A stretch of DNA of 44,749 nucleotides from an uncultured Bacteroidales bacterium (GTDB lineage: Bacteria > Bacteroidota > Bacteroidia > Bacteroidales > JAUNSR01), in assembly GCA_947074145.1 (NCBI GenBank), contig CAMTOJ010000027.1, positions 1 through 44,749 of the forward strand, in the 5' to 3' direction. Numbering within the stretch: the first letter of the stretch is position 1; each line of letters starts with the position of its first letter. This document shows, in pieces, positions 18,362-27,727 of the stretch. Position numbers and translations under genes: made by a program. The notes under the pieces are model-generated. The model worked only from the letters and a program-made list of their open reading frames with translations. It searched no databases and was not told where the DNA came from.

Positions 18362-20935
18362 ATGAACAAACAATTATTTATCATCATTATATTTCTTATC
18401 GGGATTGTTCACAATATACACGCTGATAATCCTAATGACTTCTTATTTTCACCCATTAACTCAATTATGGGACTTAGTGATAATCAGGTAAGAAATATCA
18501 CGCAATTGAATGATAACAGAATGGTTATTACGACAGATGGTAATATTAATATTTACGATGGTGAATCGTTCAAATATATCCACAGCCAAGATGACAATAA
18601 AATAAGACTATCTGCGTATACCGGTTTTTATAGAGTTTATACTGATGGCGACTCTCTTTTATGGATAAAAGATATGCATAAACTAACGTGCATTGATCTT
18701 GGTAAAGAGATTTATCTTCATTCAAAAGAAATTTATAATATCATAGGTCATGAAGATATTATCGATTTCTTTATTGATAATTCAGGCAACCGACTTATAG
18801 TAACACAGAATAAAGTTATATCGTCAGCCGGAAATGAAATAACTATACCTCAAAATTTGAATTATCCTTTACAAGACATCATTATAAACAACAATGAAAT
18901 TTATTTTCTCTTCTCTTGCGGCAAGATGATAATAAAAAATATTATTAATGATGATATAATTAATTCGGTTGAGAGTTTTAGCAAAAATGAATCTAAATTC
19001 TACACCTCAACTTCTAACATTTATCAAACTGAAGATGGATTTTTTCAAATAAAAAACGGAGAAAAAGGGATATTAATATATTATGATTTTAAAACCGGCA
19101 ATATACAACGTATCATTCAAACCGATTATTGGTTAAACACTTTGACTTTCGACAGCAATAATATATATATCAGTTGCAGAGACGGTCTATGGCATCTTAA
19201 TCACCTTGGAACTAAAACTTTCATATCTTCATTAAAAAAAACAGACGGACAAAGAGTAAGCGGAGAGATAAGTTCCGTGCTTTTAGATCGTGATGGTGGC
19301 ATCTGGCTTGGAACATTAAATAAGGGTATCCTCTATCATCATCCTGACCGATTTAGATTAAAATATTATAGTAAACATTATTTCGGAATCAATCAAGACC
19401 AAGATATATATATAACCGGATTCTTCAATCATAAAGATTCAGTCATTATAAACACATCAAAAGGATTATATATCTTTCATGGCAATAACACATTAACTAA
19501 AACATCAATAGAAGCAATGATGATAGGATGTGATGAAAAAGAGAGGTTTCATTTATCCGAAAATTTGAAAAAGAAGAGGTATACTATATCTGAAACCGAC
19601 ACCAACGGTGGTATATGGATCGGAACTAACGACGGGCTTATATTAAAGAGTGCGAGTTCCGGTAAAGAGAGGAAATTTTATACAGAAGAGGGATTAATCA
19701 ACAACTATATCAAATCTATTATTAAAGATAATGACGGCAATATATTGATAAGCACAAGTAACGGAATCTCTTCTATAAAATATGATGAGACAAATGAAAA
19801 TATAACCTCAACCAACTATAATTTCCTTGATGGGGCTTTACCTGAGGAATATCTTGAAGGATCAGTTTTCAAATCAGCAAACGGTGATATATTTTTCGGT
19901 GGGATAAACGGATTTTCAATAGTTCAGAAAAACTTATCCAAAACCTCCTCTACCACTCCTGTATTAAGATCTCTCGATATTAATGGTGAAAGAATAATCA
20001 TGCTGAAGGAATATGACAAAAACATTATTCTTGACAAATCTCCCGCCTTTACAACTGATATCACCCTTAATTATAATCAGAATTTCATCTCTTTTGAGTT
20101 TGTCGCGCCAAATTATAAAAATCATGCACACACATCATATAAATATATGCTTGAAGGAGTAGATAAAGACTGGAGATACTCTTTAACAGGATCACATAAT
20201 GAGAACAATTCATCATCTTTCAAAACAATTTACACATCTGTTCCTCCGGGAAAATATGTTTTCCGAATAAGTTCGTCTTATAGAAACGGGCCTTGGTGCG
20301 AAAAAGAAAAAATATTAAACATTTTAATAAAAAGACCTTGGTGGAAAACCATAACTGCCTATTGTATATATTCTCTCTTTTCAATAATTCTTATTATCAC
20401 GTTTTTGTATATATATACACAAATTACAAAACGCAAACTCCAACGAGAGCATAAAGAGGAGATGCTTCTTTTAAGAATAAAAAACCTTGTAGAGGAGTGT
20501 AACAAGTATCAAATGATATCTGAGAGAAGCAATATTGATACAAATGAAACAGAAAATAAAAATAACGAGGAAAGCCTTACGCACGAACAACAACAATTCA
20601 TCAGAAAGGCTATTGAGTATGTGGAACAAAATATTGATAACTCAGGATATAGTGTAGAACAATTGAGCAAGGATCTATGTATGGATCGAACCGGATTATA
20701 TAAAAAACTCACCGCTGCCCTTGATCAATCACCATCTCTTTTTATCAGAAGTATACGATTGCGAAAAGCATCATCATTAATTAAAGAAAACAAGATGAAT
20801 CTTTCTGAGATAGCTTATGCTGTCGGATTTAACAGCTTAAGTTATATGAGTAAATGTTTCCATGAGGAATACGGCTGCAAGCCATCGGAATATCTTTCAA
20901 AAATTAAGACTGAAAAGTGTCGACATATCGGCTAA
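18362..20935 (+). CDS. Membrane-bound sensor with propeller, Y_Y_Y and AraC DNA-binding domains, no kinase
   Basis: An 857-residue regulator. It has an N-terminal signal sequence (MNKQLFIIIIFLIGIVHNIH), then a periplasmic sensor of propeller-type repeats (DGNINIYDGESF, DRDGGIWLGTLNKGI, DTNGGIWIGTNDGLI, DGNILISTSNGI) to about residue 530. A Y_Y_Y-type Ig domain follows (ISFEFVAPNYKNH...YKYMLEGVDKDWRY...VPPGKYVFRI). One transmembrane helix lies at about 660-690 (after RPWW), then a charged linker, and an AraC-type double HTH at about 741-852 ending in GFNSLSYMSKCFHEEYGCKPSEY. Hybrid two-component systems share this sensor and this AraC domain but carry HisKA, HATPase and receiver domains between them (about 1300-1450 residues); here they are absent. 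It sits directly before the GH31 gene and probably controls the local glycan genes. Confidence 0.88.
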   Translation: MNKQLFIIIIFLIGIVHNIHADNPNDFLFSPINSIMGLSDNQVRNITQLNDNRMVITTDGNINIYDGESFKYIHSQDDNKIRLSAYTGFYRVYTDGDSLLWIKDMHKLTCIDLGKEIYLHSKEIYNIIGHEDIIDFFIDNSGNRLIVTQNKVISSAGNEITIPQNLNYPLQDIIINNNEIYFLFSCGKMIIKNIINDDIINSVESFSKNESKFYTSTSNIYQTEDGFFQIKNGEKGILIYYDFKTGNIQRIIQTDYWLNTLTFDSNNIYISCRDGLWHLNHLGTKTFISSLKKTDGQRVSGEISSVLLDRDGGIWLGTLNKGILYHHPDRFRLKYYSKHYFGINQDQDIYITGFFNHKDSVIINTSKGLYIFHGNNTLTKTSIEAMMIGCDEKERFHLSENLKKKRYTISETDTNGGIWIGTNDGLILKSASSGKERKFYTEEGLINNYIKSIIKDNDGNILISTSNGISSIKYDETNENITSTNYNFLDGALPEEYLEGSVFKSANGDIFFGGINGFSIVQKNLSKTSSTTPVLRSLDINGERIIMLKEYDKNIILDKSPAFTTDITLNYNQNFISFEFVAPNYKNHAHTSYKYMLEGVDKDWRYSLTGSHNENNSSSFKTIYTSVPPGKYVFRISSSYRNGPWCEKEKILNILIKRPWWKTITAYCIYSLFSIILIITFLYIYTQITKRKLQREHKEEMLLLRIKNLVEECNKYQMISERSNIDTNETENKNNEESLTHEQQQFIRKAIEYVEQNIDNSGYSVEQLSKDLCMDRTGLYKKLTAALDQSPSLFIRSIRLRKASSLIKENKMNLSEIAYAVGFNSLSYMSKCFHEEYGCKPSEYLSKIKTEKCRHIG

Positions 20936-21055
20936 AAACATGGTTTAGATTATACAACACCACTTATTTCAACATTTGTACAACTTCAATCAACATAGAT
21001 TATAATGATATTGCAGTTCAAAACCGATATTTGTCATTATACAAAATCTATAAAA

Positions 21056-23392
21056 ATGAAAATACCAAAAACAATTAAGACATCGCTTTTTACTTTAGCG
21101 ATTACATTACCTTTCGGTTGTACATCTGTATCAGGATATACAAAGAACTCAAACGGAATAATACTTACAGCAGATGAGAAAGTAATTGAAATAAATTTCT
21201 TTTCCCCGGAGATAGTACGTGTAGTAAAAATTCCTGTTGGTAAAAAATATGAAAAAGAGTCCCTAATCGTAACAAAGAAACCATCAAAAACAAAACTTCG
21301 ATTTTCAGATAACGATAGCACAATTATTGTCAAAAGTTCAAAGGTCAATGTTGTGGTAAATAAGATTACAGGAGATATTGAGTTTTGCGATAAAAATGGT
21401 GTGGCTCTTACTAAAGAGAAACCATCATCTACATTATTCACTCCGATAACAGATGCAAAAAACAACACTTTCAGGGTTAAAGAATCGTTTCTACTTGATA
21501 AAGATGAAGCTATTTACGGTGTAGGTCAGATCATGGATAATAAAATGAATCGACGTGAATCAAAGCATCATCTTCAGAATGAGAATATGTTCACCTCTTC
21601 GCCATATATTCATTCGGTAAAGGGATATGCTATTTATTTTGATAATTATTCTATCTCCGAATTCGAAGCAAAAGATAATACTGCATCTTATGAGTGTATA
21701 GGTGATGCTTCCGATTACTATTTTCTTTATGGTGATGGAAATGCAGATGGAGTTATAGCAAGAACCAGAGAACTTACCGGCGACTCACCTATGCTTCCGC
21801 TTTGGTCTTACGGATATTTTCAGAGTAAAGAAAGATATGTAACGCAAAATGAAGGGCTGGATATAGTTAAGAAATATCGTGAACTTGAAGTTCCTTTCGA
21901 CGTCCTTATACAGGATTGGCGCTACTGGCCTGAATATCACAACGACAGCGTATGGAATGCACACTGTTTCGACCAAAACAGATTTCCCGATCCTCAGAAA
22001 TGGGTAAATGATATACATGACCTTAACGCCAAACTTCTTATCGTGGCATGGCCCGGTTTTGCTCCGCTTAGTCCGCAATATGATAGCTTTAAAAGCAAAG
22101 GTATGCTTTACGATTTCAGCACATGGCCTCCAAATAGTGGAGCACGTCCATACGACGTATTCAATCCCGAGGCAAGACAAATGTATTGGGAATCACTTAA
22201 CAAAGGGATATTCAGCTATATAGGTAACGACGGATGGTGGTTAGACTCAACCGAACCTGATCATATAGACAGAAAAGATACCGATTACGATCAATGCACC
22301 TATTTAGGCTCATACAGAAGTGTAAAAAATGCATATTCAATAATGCATAATCATGGAATATCAACAAACCAGAAGAAGACAAATAAAGATAAACGTGTTG
22401 TAATTCTTACTCGTTCAGGTTTTGTAGGTCAGCAAAGATACGGGTCAAATACATGGAGCGGTGATGTTGTCTCAACATGGGATATGCTTGAAAAACAGAT
22501 CCCCGCAGCTCTAAACTTCACTCTTATGGGTATCTCTCACTGGAATTCAGATATCGGCGGATTCTTTGCCGGCAGATGGAGAAACGGCGGAGGAACAAAA
22601 AATCCGGAGTATCAGGAACTTTATCTTCGTTGGATGCAATTCGGAGCTTTCTGTCCAATGATGCGCTCCCACGGCACAGAACTACCTCGTGAAATATGGC
22701 AATTCGGCGATAAAGGCACATGGTGTTACGACGGTATCGAGAAATATATAAATCTAAGATATTCGCTACTACCATATATCTACAGTACTTCATGGGAGAT
22801 TACCAATAATGCCGGTACTTTTATGCGTCCTATGATGATGGATTTCTCAAAAGACAAGAAAACTCATGACATAGGCCATCAATATATGTTTGGCAAAAGT
22901 CTCCTCGTTGCACCTGTGTTCAAATATAATGCAGATAAATGGAGTGTCTATCTTCCTGAAGACTCTGAATGGTATGACTTCTGGACAAATGAAAAAACAA
23001 AAGGCGGCAGTTATATAAATCGCGACGTTCCTAAAGATATAATTCCGGTTTACGTAAAAACCGGCTCTATCATTCCTTTCGGACCTAAAGTGCAATATTC
23101 GACAGAGAAAAAATGGGATAATCTGGATGTAAATGTTTATACGGGAGCTGATGGTAATTTTATTCTTTTCGAAGATGAGTTTGATAATTATAATTACGAG
23201 TCAGGAAAATATACTGAAATAACGTTTAGTTGGGACGACAAAAACTCAACTTTTACAATTGGAAAAAGAAAGGGTAATTATGCAGGAATGTTAGAGAATC
23301 GAAATTTCAATATCACACTTATTAAGCCCGGGAATGAAAAGATCAGTAAAACTATTGCTTATACCGGAAAAGCCACAAGTATGAAGTTCTAA
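21056..23392 (+). CDS. GH31 family alpha-glycosidase lipoprotein
   Basis: A TIM-barrel glycoside hydrolase of family 31 (alpha-glucosidases and alpha-xylosidases). I chose the ATG at 21056 because it gives a proper signal peptide (MKIPKTIKTSLFTLAITLPFGC); an upstream in-frame ATG at 21005 would add 17 polar residues. Cys22 could be lipidated although the lipobox is atypical. Residues are numbered from the chosen start: nucleophile D397 in GWWLDSTEP, acid/base D470 in TWSGDVVSTWD, substrate segment IQDWRYWPEY, and WMQFGAFCPMMRSHG. 778 residues, without the PA14 insertion seen in some Bacteroidetes alpha-xylosidases. Follows the regulator gene by about 120 bp. Substrate not predictable; an outer-membrane or periplasmic retaining exo-alpha-glycosidase. 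Confidence 0.92.
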   Translation: MKIPKTIKTSLFTLAITLPFGCTSVSGYTKNSNGIILTADEKVIEINFFSPEIVRVVKIPVGKKYEKESLIVTKKPSKTKLRFSDNDSTIIVKSSKVNVVVNKITGDIEFCDKNGVALTKEKPSSTLFTPITDAKNNTFRVKESFLLDKDEAIYGVGQIMDNKMNRRESKHHLQNENMFTSSPYIHSVKGYAIYFDNYSISEFEAKDNTASYECIGDASDYYFLYGDGNADGVIARTRELTGDSPMLPLWSYGYFQSKERYVTQNEGLDIVKKYRELEVPFDVLIQDWRYWPEYHNDSVWNAHCFDQNRFPDPQKWVNDIHDLNAKLLIVAWPGFAPLSPQYDSFKSKGMLYDFSTWPPNSGARPYDVFNPEARQMYWESLNKGIFSYIGNDGWWLDSTEPDHIDRKDTDYDQCTYLGSYRSVKNAYSIMHNHGISTNQKKTNKDKRVVILTRSGFVGQQRYGSNTWSGDVVSTWDMLEKQIPAALNFTLMGISHWNSDIGGFFAGRWRNGGGTKNPEYQELYLRWMQFGAFCPMMRSHGTELPREIWQFGDKGTWCYDGIEKYINLRYSLLPYIYSTSWEITNNAGTFMRPMMMDFSKDKKTHDIGHQYMFGKSLLVAPVFKYNADKWSVYLPEDSEWYDFWTNEKTKGGSYINRDVPKDIIPVYVKTGSIIPFGPKVQYSTEKKWDNLDVNVYTGADGNFILFEDEFDNYNYESGKYTEITFSWDDKNSTFTIGKRKGNYAGMLENRNFNITLIKPGNEKISKTIAYTGKATSMKF

Positions 23393-23413
23393 TTTTTATT
23401 TACGCCAAGCCAA

Positions 23414-23509
23414 TTTTGCTGCTCCTAACTAGTTATCAACTGATAAGACGCAAGTTATCAACTGAATCCTAGCAAGTTATCAGTTGACAACTTGCTGGGA
23501 GCAGCAAAA
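23414..23509. repeat. 96-bp composite palindrome with three copies of an AGTTATCAACTGA-type motif
   Basis: Outer arms TTTTGCTGCTCC / GGAGCAGCAAAA (23414-23425, 23498-23509) are perfectly complementary. Inside are two direct copies of AGTTATCAACTGA (about 23430 and 23453) and a further arm TCAGTTGACAACTTG that pairs with CAAGTTATCAACTGA with one mismatch. The whole could fold as one long branched hairpin. It lies 22 bp after the GH31 stop. Confidence 0.7.
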
Positions 23510-23588
23510 ACTGTTTTGAGAAAAAAAATATTGATTGGGTTATAAATTCAAAGATTCGTTTTAAGAATTTGAGTGATATAGTTTATAA

Positions 23589-23632
23589 AAAGAAAGGCGA
23601 TAAGTGAATTATGTCACTTATCGCCTTTCTTT
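23589..23632. terminator. Bidirectional terminator between the GH31 and GH2 genes
   Basis: Perfect 19-bp arms (23589-23607, 23614-23632; starting AAAGAAAGGCG and ending CGCCTTTCTTT) with a 6-nt loop between convergent genes. Flanking A and T tracts serve both directions. Confidence 0.92.
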
Positions 23633-23668
23633 ATTTTGGCTCAATACCACGGGAATAATCCCTATTAT

Positions 23669-26542
23669 TTATTCGTAAGATATATTCATCAGATCTTTTA
23701 TCTGCTTTTTGCTGGCAGAACCGGTCAACAGATATATAAAATCGTTTTGAGAAATTGAAAATTCAGGATTGAATTTATCAGAATCCATATAATTAAGTAT
23801 CGATTTTAGCAATTGACGCCCTTCCGGTTTATCCTGATATTTTTTCAGATCAGACGTTACAAGCAAAAGACTACCCTCTCCGATTTTGAACTCCATTATC
23901 ATCCCTAATTTATGATTTCTCTCAATATTATCGATCACCTGAACTATAGGCAGGTAATCTTTAGGCAGATTATCGAGAATTAGTGGACGACTGTTTTTTG
24001 TAGCGTCAAACCATTGCCAGGAAGTGTGCTCCTGAGTAGGGAAATCTTTGAATAAAGGGTGCGTAGGATCCATAAGAAGCCCCAATGTTCCGGGAGAAAC
24101 CGGACGACTACAAATTTCACTTATATGTTTAAACATACGATAGTTCCAGTAATCTGTCTGAAACAAACCTCCGACACTATTGTTCTTTATCTTTCTCAAA
24201 TCAGGAGTAAGAAGAACCTTTTTACCCTTTGACATCAAATCAAAAATAGGGAAATCAAGTTCGCTAACCCACGCTATACCTTCAGGAACAGTTGTTTTCT
24301 TATTATCTGACGGATAGACCCAAAAATCATATTGATTACAATACTCCGTTTCATCTAATTTTAAAGATAAAATAAGTTTGCGGGCAGTATCAACCTTTGA
24401 AAGATCAATATTAAGTTTTCCTATCTCAGAAAGCTCTCCTTGTGAAACGTTCATATTGATTGATCCCTCATCAAATATATCTCCGCAACAATTTGTCAAT
24501 TTCCATGTTAGATTTTTATTCTCCAGATTATCGGCTGAAAAGTTTGAAACTATAAATTCCCCACTAAGAGTTTCGTCGGACGAATAACAAAGTTTATTGG
24601 TAGAGAAAAGCAAGACTATATCATTGCAAAACATACGCCATTCGTTATCGGAGATAATTCCTTTTGAATCCATAAATGCATCTAAAACGCCCACATAAGC
24701 AGACCCTTGACCCGGATAGTCTTGAATATCCAAAAGTTGGAAACCGGCAAGACCACGAGTTCTGAAATCCATCTCAAGCTCAGCCCTGTAGAGCTGCATA
24801 GCCCATTTTCCTGAAGCATTAGAAAATGCCATAGCCTGATTCTCCATTCCCGAATTGACAAGTCTTTGACGAAAAATCTCGAGATTATTCGGTATAAGTA
24901 CACCTGTATATTTTTCCATTTGAGAATAATCGGGATAAACTTGAAACTGACCTGTCTCATGGCTTACAAGAGGGACATTACACTGCTTAACTGCACTTAC
25001 GAGAGTCTGACAAGTGTTAGGATATGTTGAGTTAAGATAACCTCCGTCTACAGCATCGGCAAAAGAGAAAGATGCACGTGCATGATTCTCAATCGTGTTA
25101 TTGCCAGGTACACGACAAGTCACAAAGAAATCGTCACCTTCTGCAGGACCGTAATATCCGAGAAAATTGTTTGAGCCGGTAGCATATAGATGTCTATTGT
25201 CAACTTTTCTAAAAGTATCTATCATTTTTATCATCGACTCACGGTCGCCAGAAAGCTCGTTACCTATAGCAAAAAGAACAAATGAAGGATGATTGCTGTA
25301 ATCTGTCTGAACATTAACGCCCTCATTTACAAGAAAATTGATAAGACTGCTATCATTCGCATTAATTGTACCCCAGAAAGGGAGCTCGGGTTGAAGATAT
25401 ATACCGGCTTCATCTGCAGCCTCAAAGCAAGCTTTAGGAGGGCACCAGGAGTGGAAACGATAATGGTTAATACCATACGATTTTGCAATACTGAAATATC
25501 TTATCCATTCATCTTTATCCATTGCAACATGTCCGGTAAGAGGGAAAACACAAGCATCATGTTTACCGCGTAAGAATGTTTTTTTACCGTTTATGGTAAA
25601 TTGGGTACCTTCTTTTGAGAAATCTCTTACACCAAAAGTAGTCTGTACTCTATCATATATATTATTTATAGTAACCTCTACATCAAGTTTATAGAGAGCA
25701 GGATCAAATTCGCTCCAACACGCCATATTCTCTCCAAGAGGAAGTTCGAATATTGCAACATTATTGTTTATCTCAACACTATTGCGAAATGAAGAAGAGT
25801 GTTTACGTGTTGTGTTATAGAGATTTGCTACAGCTTTAACCTCAGCATTTCCGGAAATTTCCGATTCCGAGTTAAAGGAAATCTTAATTTTAGAAGTTTT
25901 ATTTTTAAGATCGGGATAAACATCAACACGATTGATATTTATTTTGGGTTTTGATTCAATATGAATATCACCAATTATACCGTTCCAATTGGTTTGTGTA
26001 GATTCTGTATAAGCATGAGAGTTATCAATAAGTTGTGGGGGAACTCCTTCTTTGTTATCTATCATCACGGTAATTGTATGTTCTCCCATTGTCATAAAAT
26101 TTGAAATATCAAAAATATGAGGAGTTGAGATGTTTGAAGAAGAGCCTACTAATTTACCATCTATCCATACTTTCGAAGGCTTCGTACGCTCCATAAATAG
26201 TGTCATATTTTTTCCTGTCCAGTCAGATGGAATATTTACTTTTTTCTGATACCACGCTTTTCCTACATATTTAAATTTACGAGTAAGATGTGTGGTCTCT
26301 TTACTTTCAATATTAGATATGCCTTTTTCATTTGTATCGGTTGTACCCGGCAGCAACACAACCTCTTCACTTTCAAGGTTTGATTTATAAAACCAACCTT
26401 CTTCTTCACCTACACTTAGGGAATCGATTTTAAAACTCCATTCACCCTTTAGGGATATAAAGTTTCTTGATTTTTTTATATCACAAGATGTAGTTCCAAA
26501 TAAGAGCAGGAAAAAGAATAATGCTTTAATGCTGTTTCTCAT
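23669..26542 (-). CDS. GH2 family glycoside hydrolase lipoprotein (beta-galactosidase/glucuronidase-like)
   Basis: A 957-residue lipoprotein, lipobox GTTSC with Cys about residue 20. Order: sugar-binding jelly-roll domain (about 30-200, with GEWSFKIDSL and WYQKKVNIPSDW), Ig-like domain (about 200-310), TIM barrel (about 310-610), and C-terminal beta domains. The barrel contains KTFLRGKHDACVFPLTGHVAMD and YRFHSWCPPKACFEAADEAGIYLQPELPFWGT. Acid/base E429 lies in FVLFAIGNELSGD and nucleophile E529 in PLVSHETGQFQVYP, so the enzyme should be a retaining beta-glycosidase. The sugar specificity is not decided by these motifs. Convergent with the GH31 gene and probably part of the same catabolic theme. 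Confidence 0.9.
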   Translation of the reverse strand: MRNSIKALFFFLLLFGTTSCDIKKSRNFISLKGEWSFKIDSLSVGEEEGWFYKSNLESEEVVLLPGTTDTNEKGISNIESKETTHLTRKFKYVGKAWYQKKVNIPSDWTGKNMTLFMERTKPSKVWIDGKLVGSSSNISTPHIFDISNFMTMGEHTITVMIDNKEGVPPQLIDNSHAYTESTQTNWNGIIGDIHIESKPKININRVDVYPDLKNKTSKIKISFNSESEISGNAEVKAVANLYNTTRKHSSSFRNSVEINNNVAIFELPLGENMACWSEFDPALYKLDVEVTINNIYDRVQTTFGVRDFSKEGTQFTINGKKTFLRGKHDACVFPLTGHVAMDKDEWIRYFSIAKSYGINHYRFHSWCPPKACFEAADEAGIYLQPELPFWGTINANDSSLINFLVNEGVNVQTDYSNHPSFVLFAIGNELSGDRESMIKMIDTFRKVDNRHLYATGSNNFLGYYGPAEGDDFFVTCRVPGNNTIENHARASFSFADAVDGGYLNSTYPNTCQTLVSAVKQCNVPLVSHETGQFQVYPDYSQMEKYTGVLIPNNLEIFRQRLVNSGMENQAMAFSNASGKWAMQLYRAELEMDFRTRGLAGFQLLDIQDYPGQGSAYVGVLDAFMDSKGIISDNEWRMFCNDIVLLFSTNKLCYSSDETLSGEFIVSNFSADNLENKNLTWKLTNCCGDIFDEGSINMNVSQGELSEIGKLNIDLSKVDTARKLILSLKLDETEYCNQYDFWVYPSDNKKTTVPEGIAWVSELDFPIFDLMSKGKKVLLTPDLRKIKNNSVGGLFQTDYWNYRMFKHISEICSRPVSPGTLGLLMDPTHPLFKDFPTQEHTSWQWFDATKNSRPLILDNLPKDYLPIVQVIDNIERNHKLGMIMEFKIGEGSLLLVTSDLKKYQDKPEGRQLLKSILNYMDSDKFNPEFSISQNDFIYLLTGSASKKQIKDLMNISYE

Positions 26543-26794
26543 TATTATTTAAGGATTAATTGTAAATATTTACTGTATAGCACTTAGGTATTTAACACAT
26601 TTAGGTAATTCGGTGTAATTTTAATAAAATTATTTCAATTTTATAGCAATTTTTCAGCATAACCCATTACTTATGTGCGAGATAAAGTTTATAAACTTCA
26701 TTAAAACAAGGCAAATGTAGTAGCTGATTGATATAATTTATCTTATTTTGTTGTTTTACTATTAGTAGGTAATGTTTTATTATAAACTACGAAA

Positions 26795-27721
26795 ATGAAA
26801 TTTAAATTTCTTATCAGACAAAACATATTGAACTTGTTAAAGATTTATCTTAAAAGAACAATACTTCATAAAAAACAGATAATTATTCTTTCGTTAACTC
26901 TTTTTTCTGCCGGAATGGTGAAATCACAGGAAGTTTGTGACCAGAGAGGTCTTTTCTCTGCAACAACCATCTCTGCGGGTTTTTCTAATCTGCTTGATAC
27001 ATATATTAGTCCGCTTGATTATAAGGGAAGTGTATATGGTGTCACTAACGAAAGAATTTATTCTCCAAGATTCGGAAAAGATAAATGGATTGCTCAACAG
27101 TTTATATGGGGAGATTTCTCTTCTAATAATACAATTTACGGAAGTGGTCTTACTATAGGCGGATCTATAGGATATAGCTGGGGTACACTTTATAAGCTCC
27201 CGCCAATGATTACGGATATGAATATTTTCGTAGGACCATATGTATCGGCAGAGGCAGGATTCTTATATAATATGAGAAACGGAAATAATCCTGTATCTGC
27301 AAAAGCGGATATAAGTATCGGAGGTTCGGCAATGATCACTTATAAACTTAAGCTGATAAAAAAACTACCTTTTTTTATCAGATATGAAGTTTCGACACCT
27401 CTAATAGGAATGTTTTTCTCACCACATTATGAACAGTCTTATTATGAGATATTCTCTTTAGGCAATAATAATGGTATAATTCATCCCGGTGTATGGGGCA
27501 ATAGATTTGATCTAAAAAATCTTATTACTATTGACTTACCCTTTAGCTGGATAGGTTTAAGAGTCGGTTTCGAGAATAATATTAGAAATACTCATGTTAA
27601 TGATATAAAATACAGACGAATCTATAATACATTCCATGTTGGGTTTACAAAGGATTTCATTCCTTTCAATCGACGCAAAAACAACATAGAAAATCTGAAT
27701 GTAATTAATCCGTTATTCTAA
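26795..27721 (+). CDS. Outer-membrane-like protein of unknown function (DUF3316-like)
   Basis: A 308-residue protein. A long N-terminus (about 25 residues, possibly starting too far upstream) precedes a hydrophobic signal segment QIIILSLTLFSAGMVKSQ. The mature part begins EVCDQRGLFSATTISAGFSNLLDTYISPLDYKG and continues with alternating aromatic and glycine-rich beta strands (GSGLTIGGSIGYSWGTLYKLP, GPYVSAEAGFLYNM), resembling the DUF3316 family of predicted outer-membrane proteins. No enzyme motif. It is followed after 6 bp by an S41 peptidase gene, so the two are probably co-transcribed and may act together. Function not known. Confidence 0.75.
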   Translation: MKFKFLIRQNILNLLKIYLKRTILHKKQIIILSLTLFSAGMVKSQEVCDQRGLFSATTISAGFSNLLDTYISPLDYKGSVYGVTNERIYSPRFGKDKWIAQQFIWGDFSSNNTIYGSGLTIGGSIGYSWGTLYKLPPMITDMNIFVGPYVSAEAGFLYNMRNGNNPVSAKADISIGGSAMITYKLKLIKKLPFFIRYEVSTPLIGMFFSPHYEQSYYEIFSLGNNNGIIHPGVWGNRFDLKNLITIDLPFSWIGLRVGFENNIRNTHVNDIKYRRIYNTFHVGFTKDFIPFNRRKNNIENLNVINPLF

Positions 27722-27727
27722 ACTAAA

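Noticed and set aside
23414..23509. Palindrome as an integron attC site
   Set aside because: The core-site sequences expected at attC ends are not present and there is no integrase or cassette.
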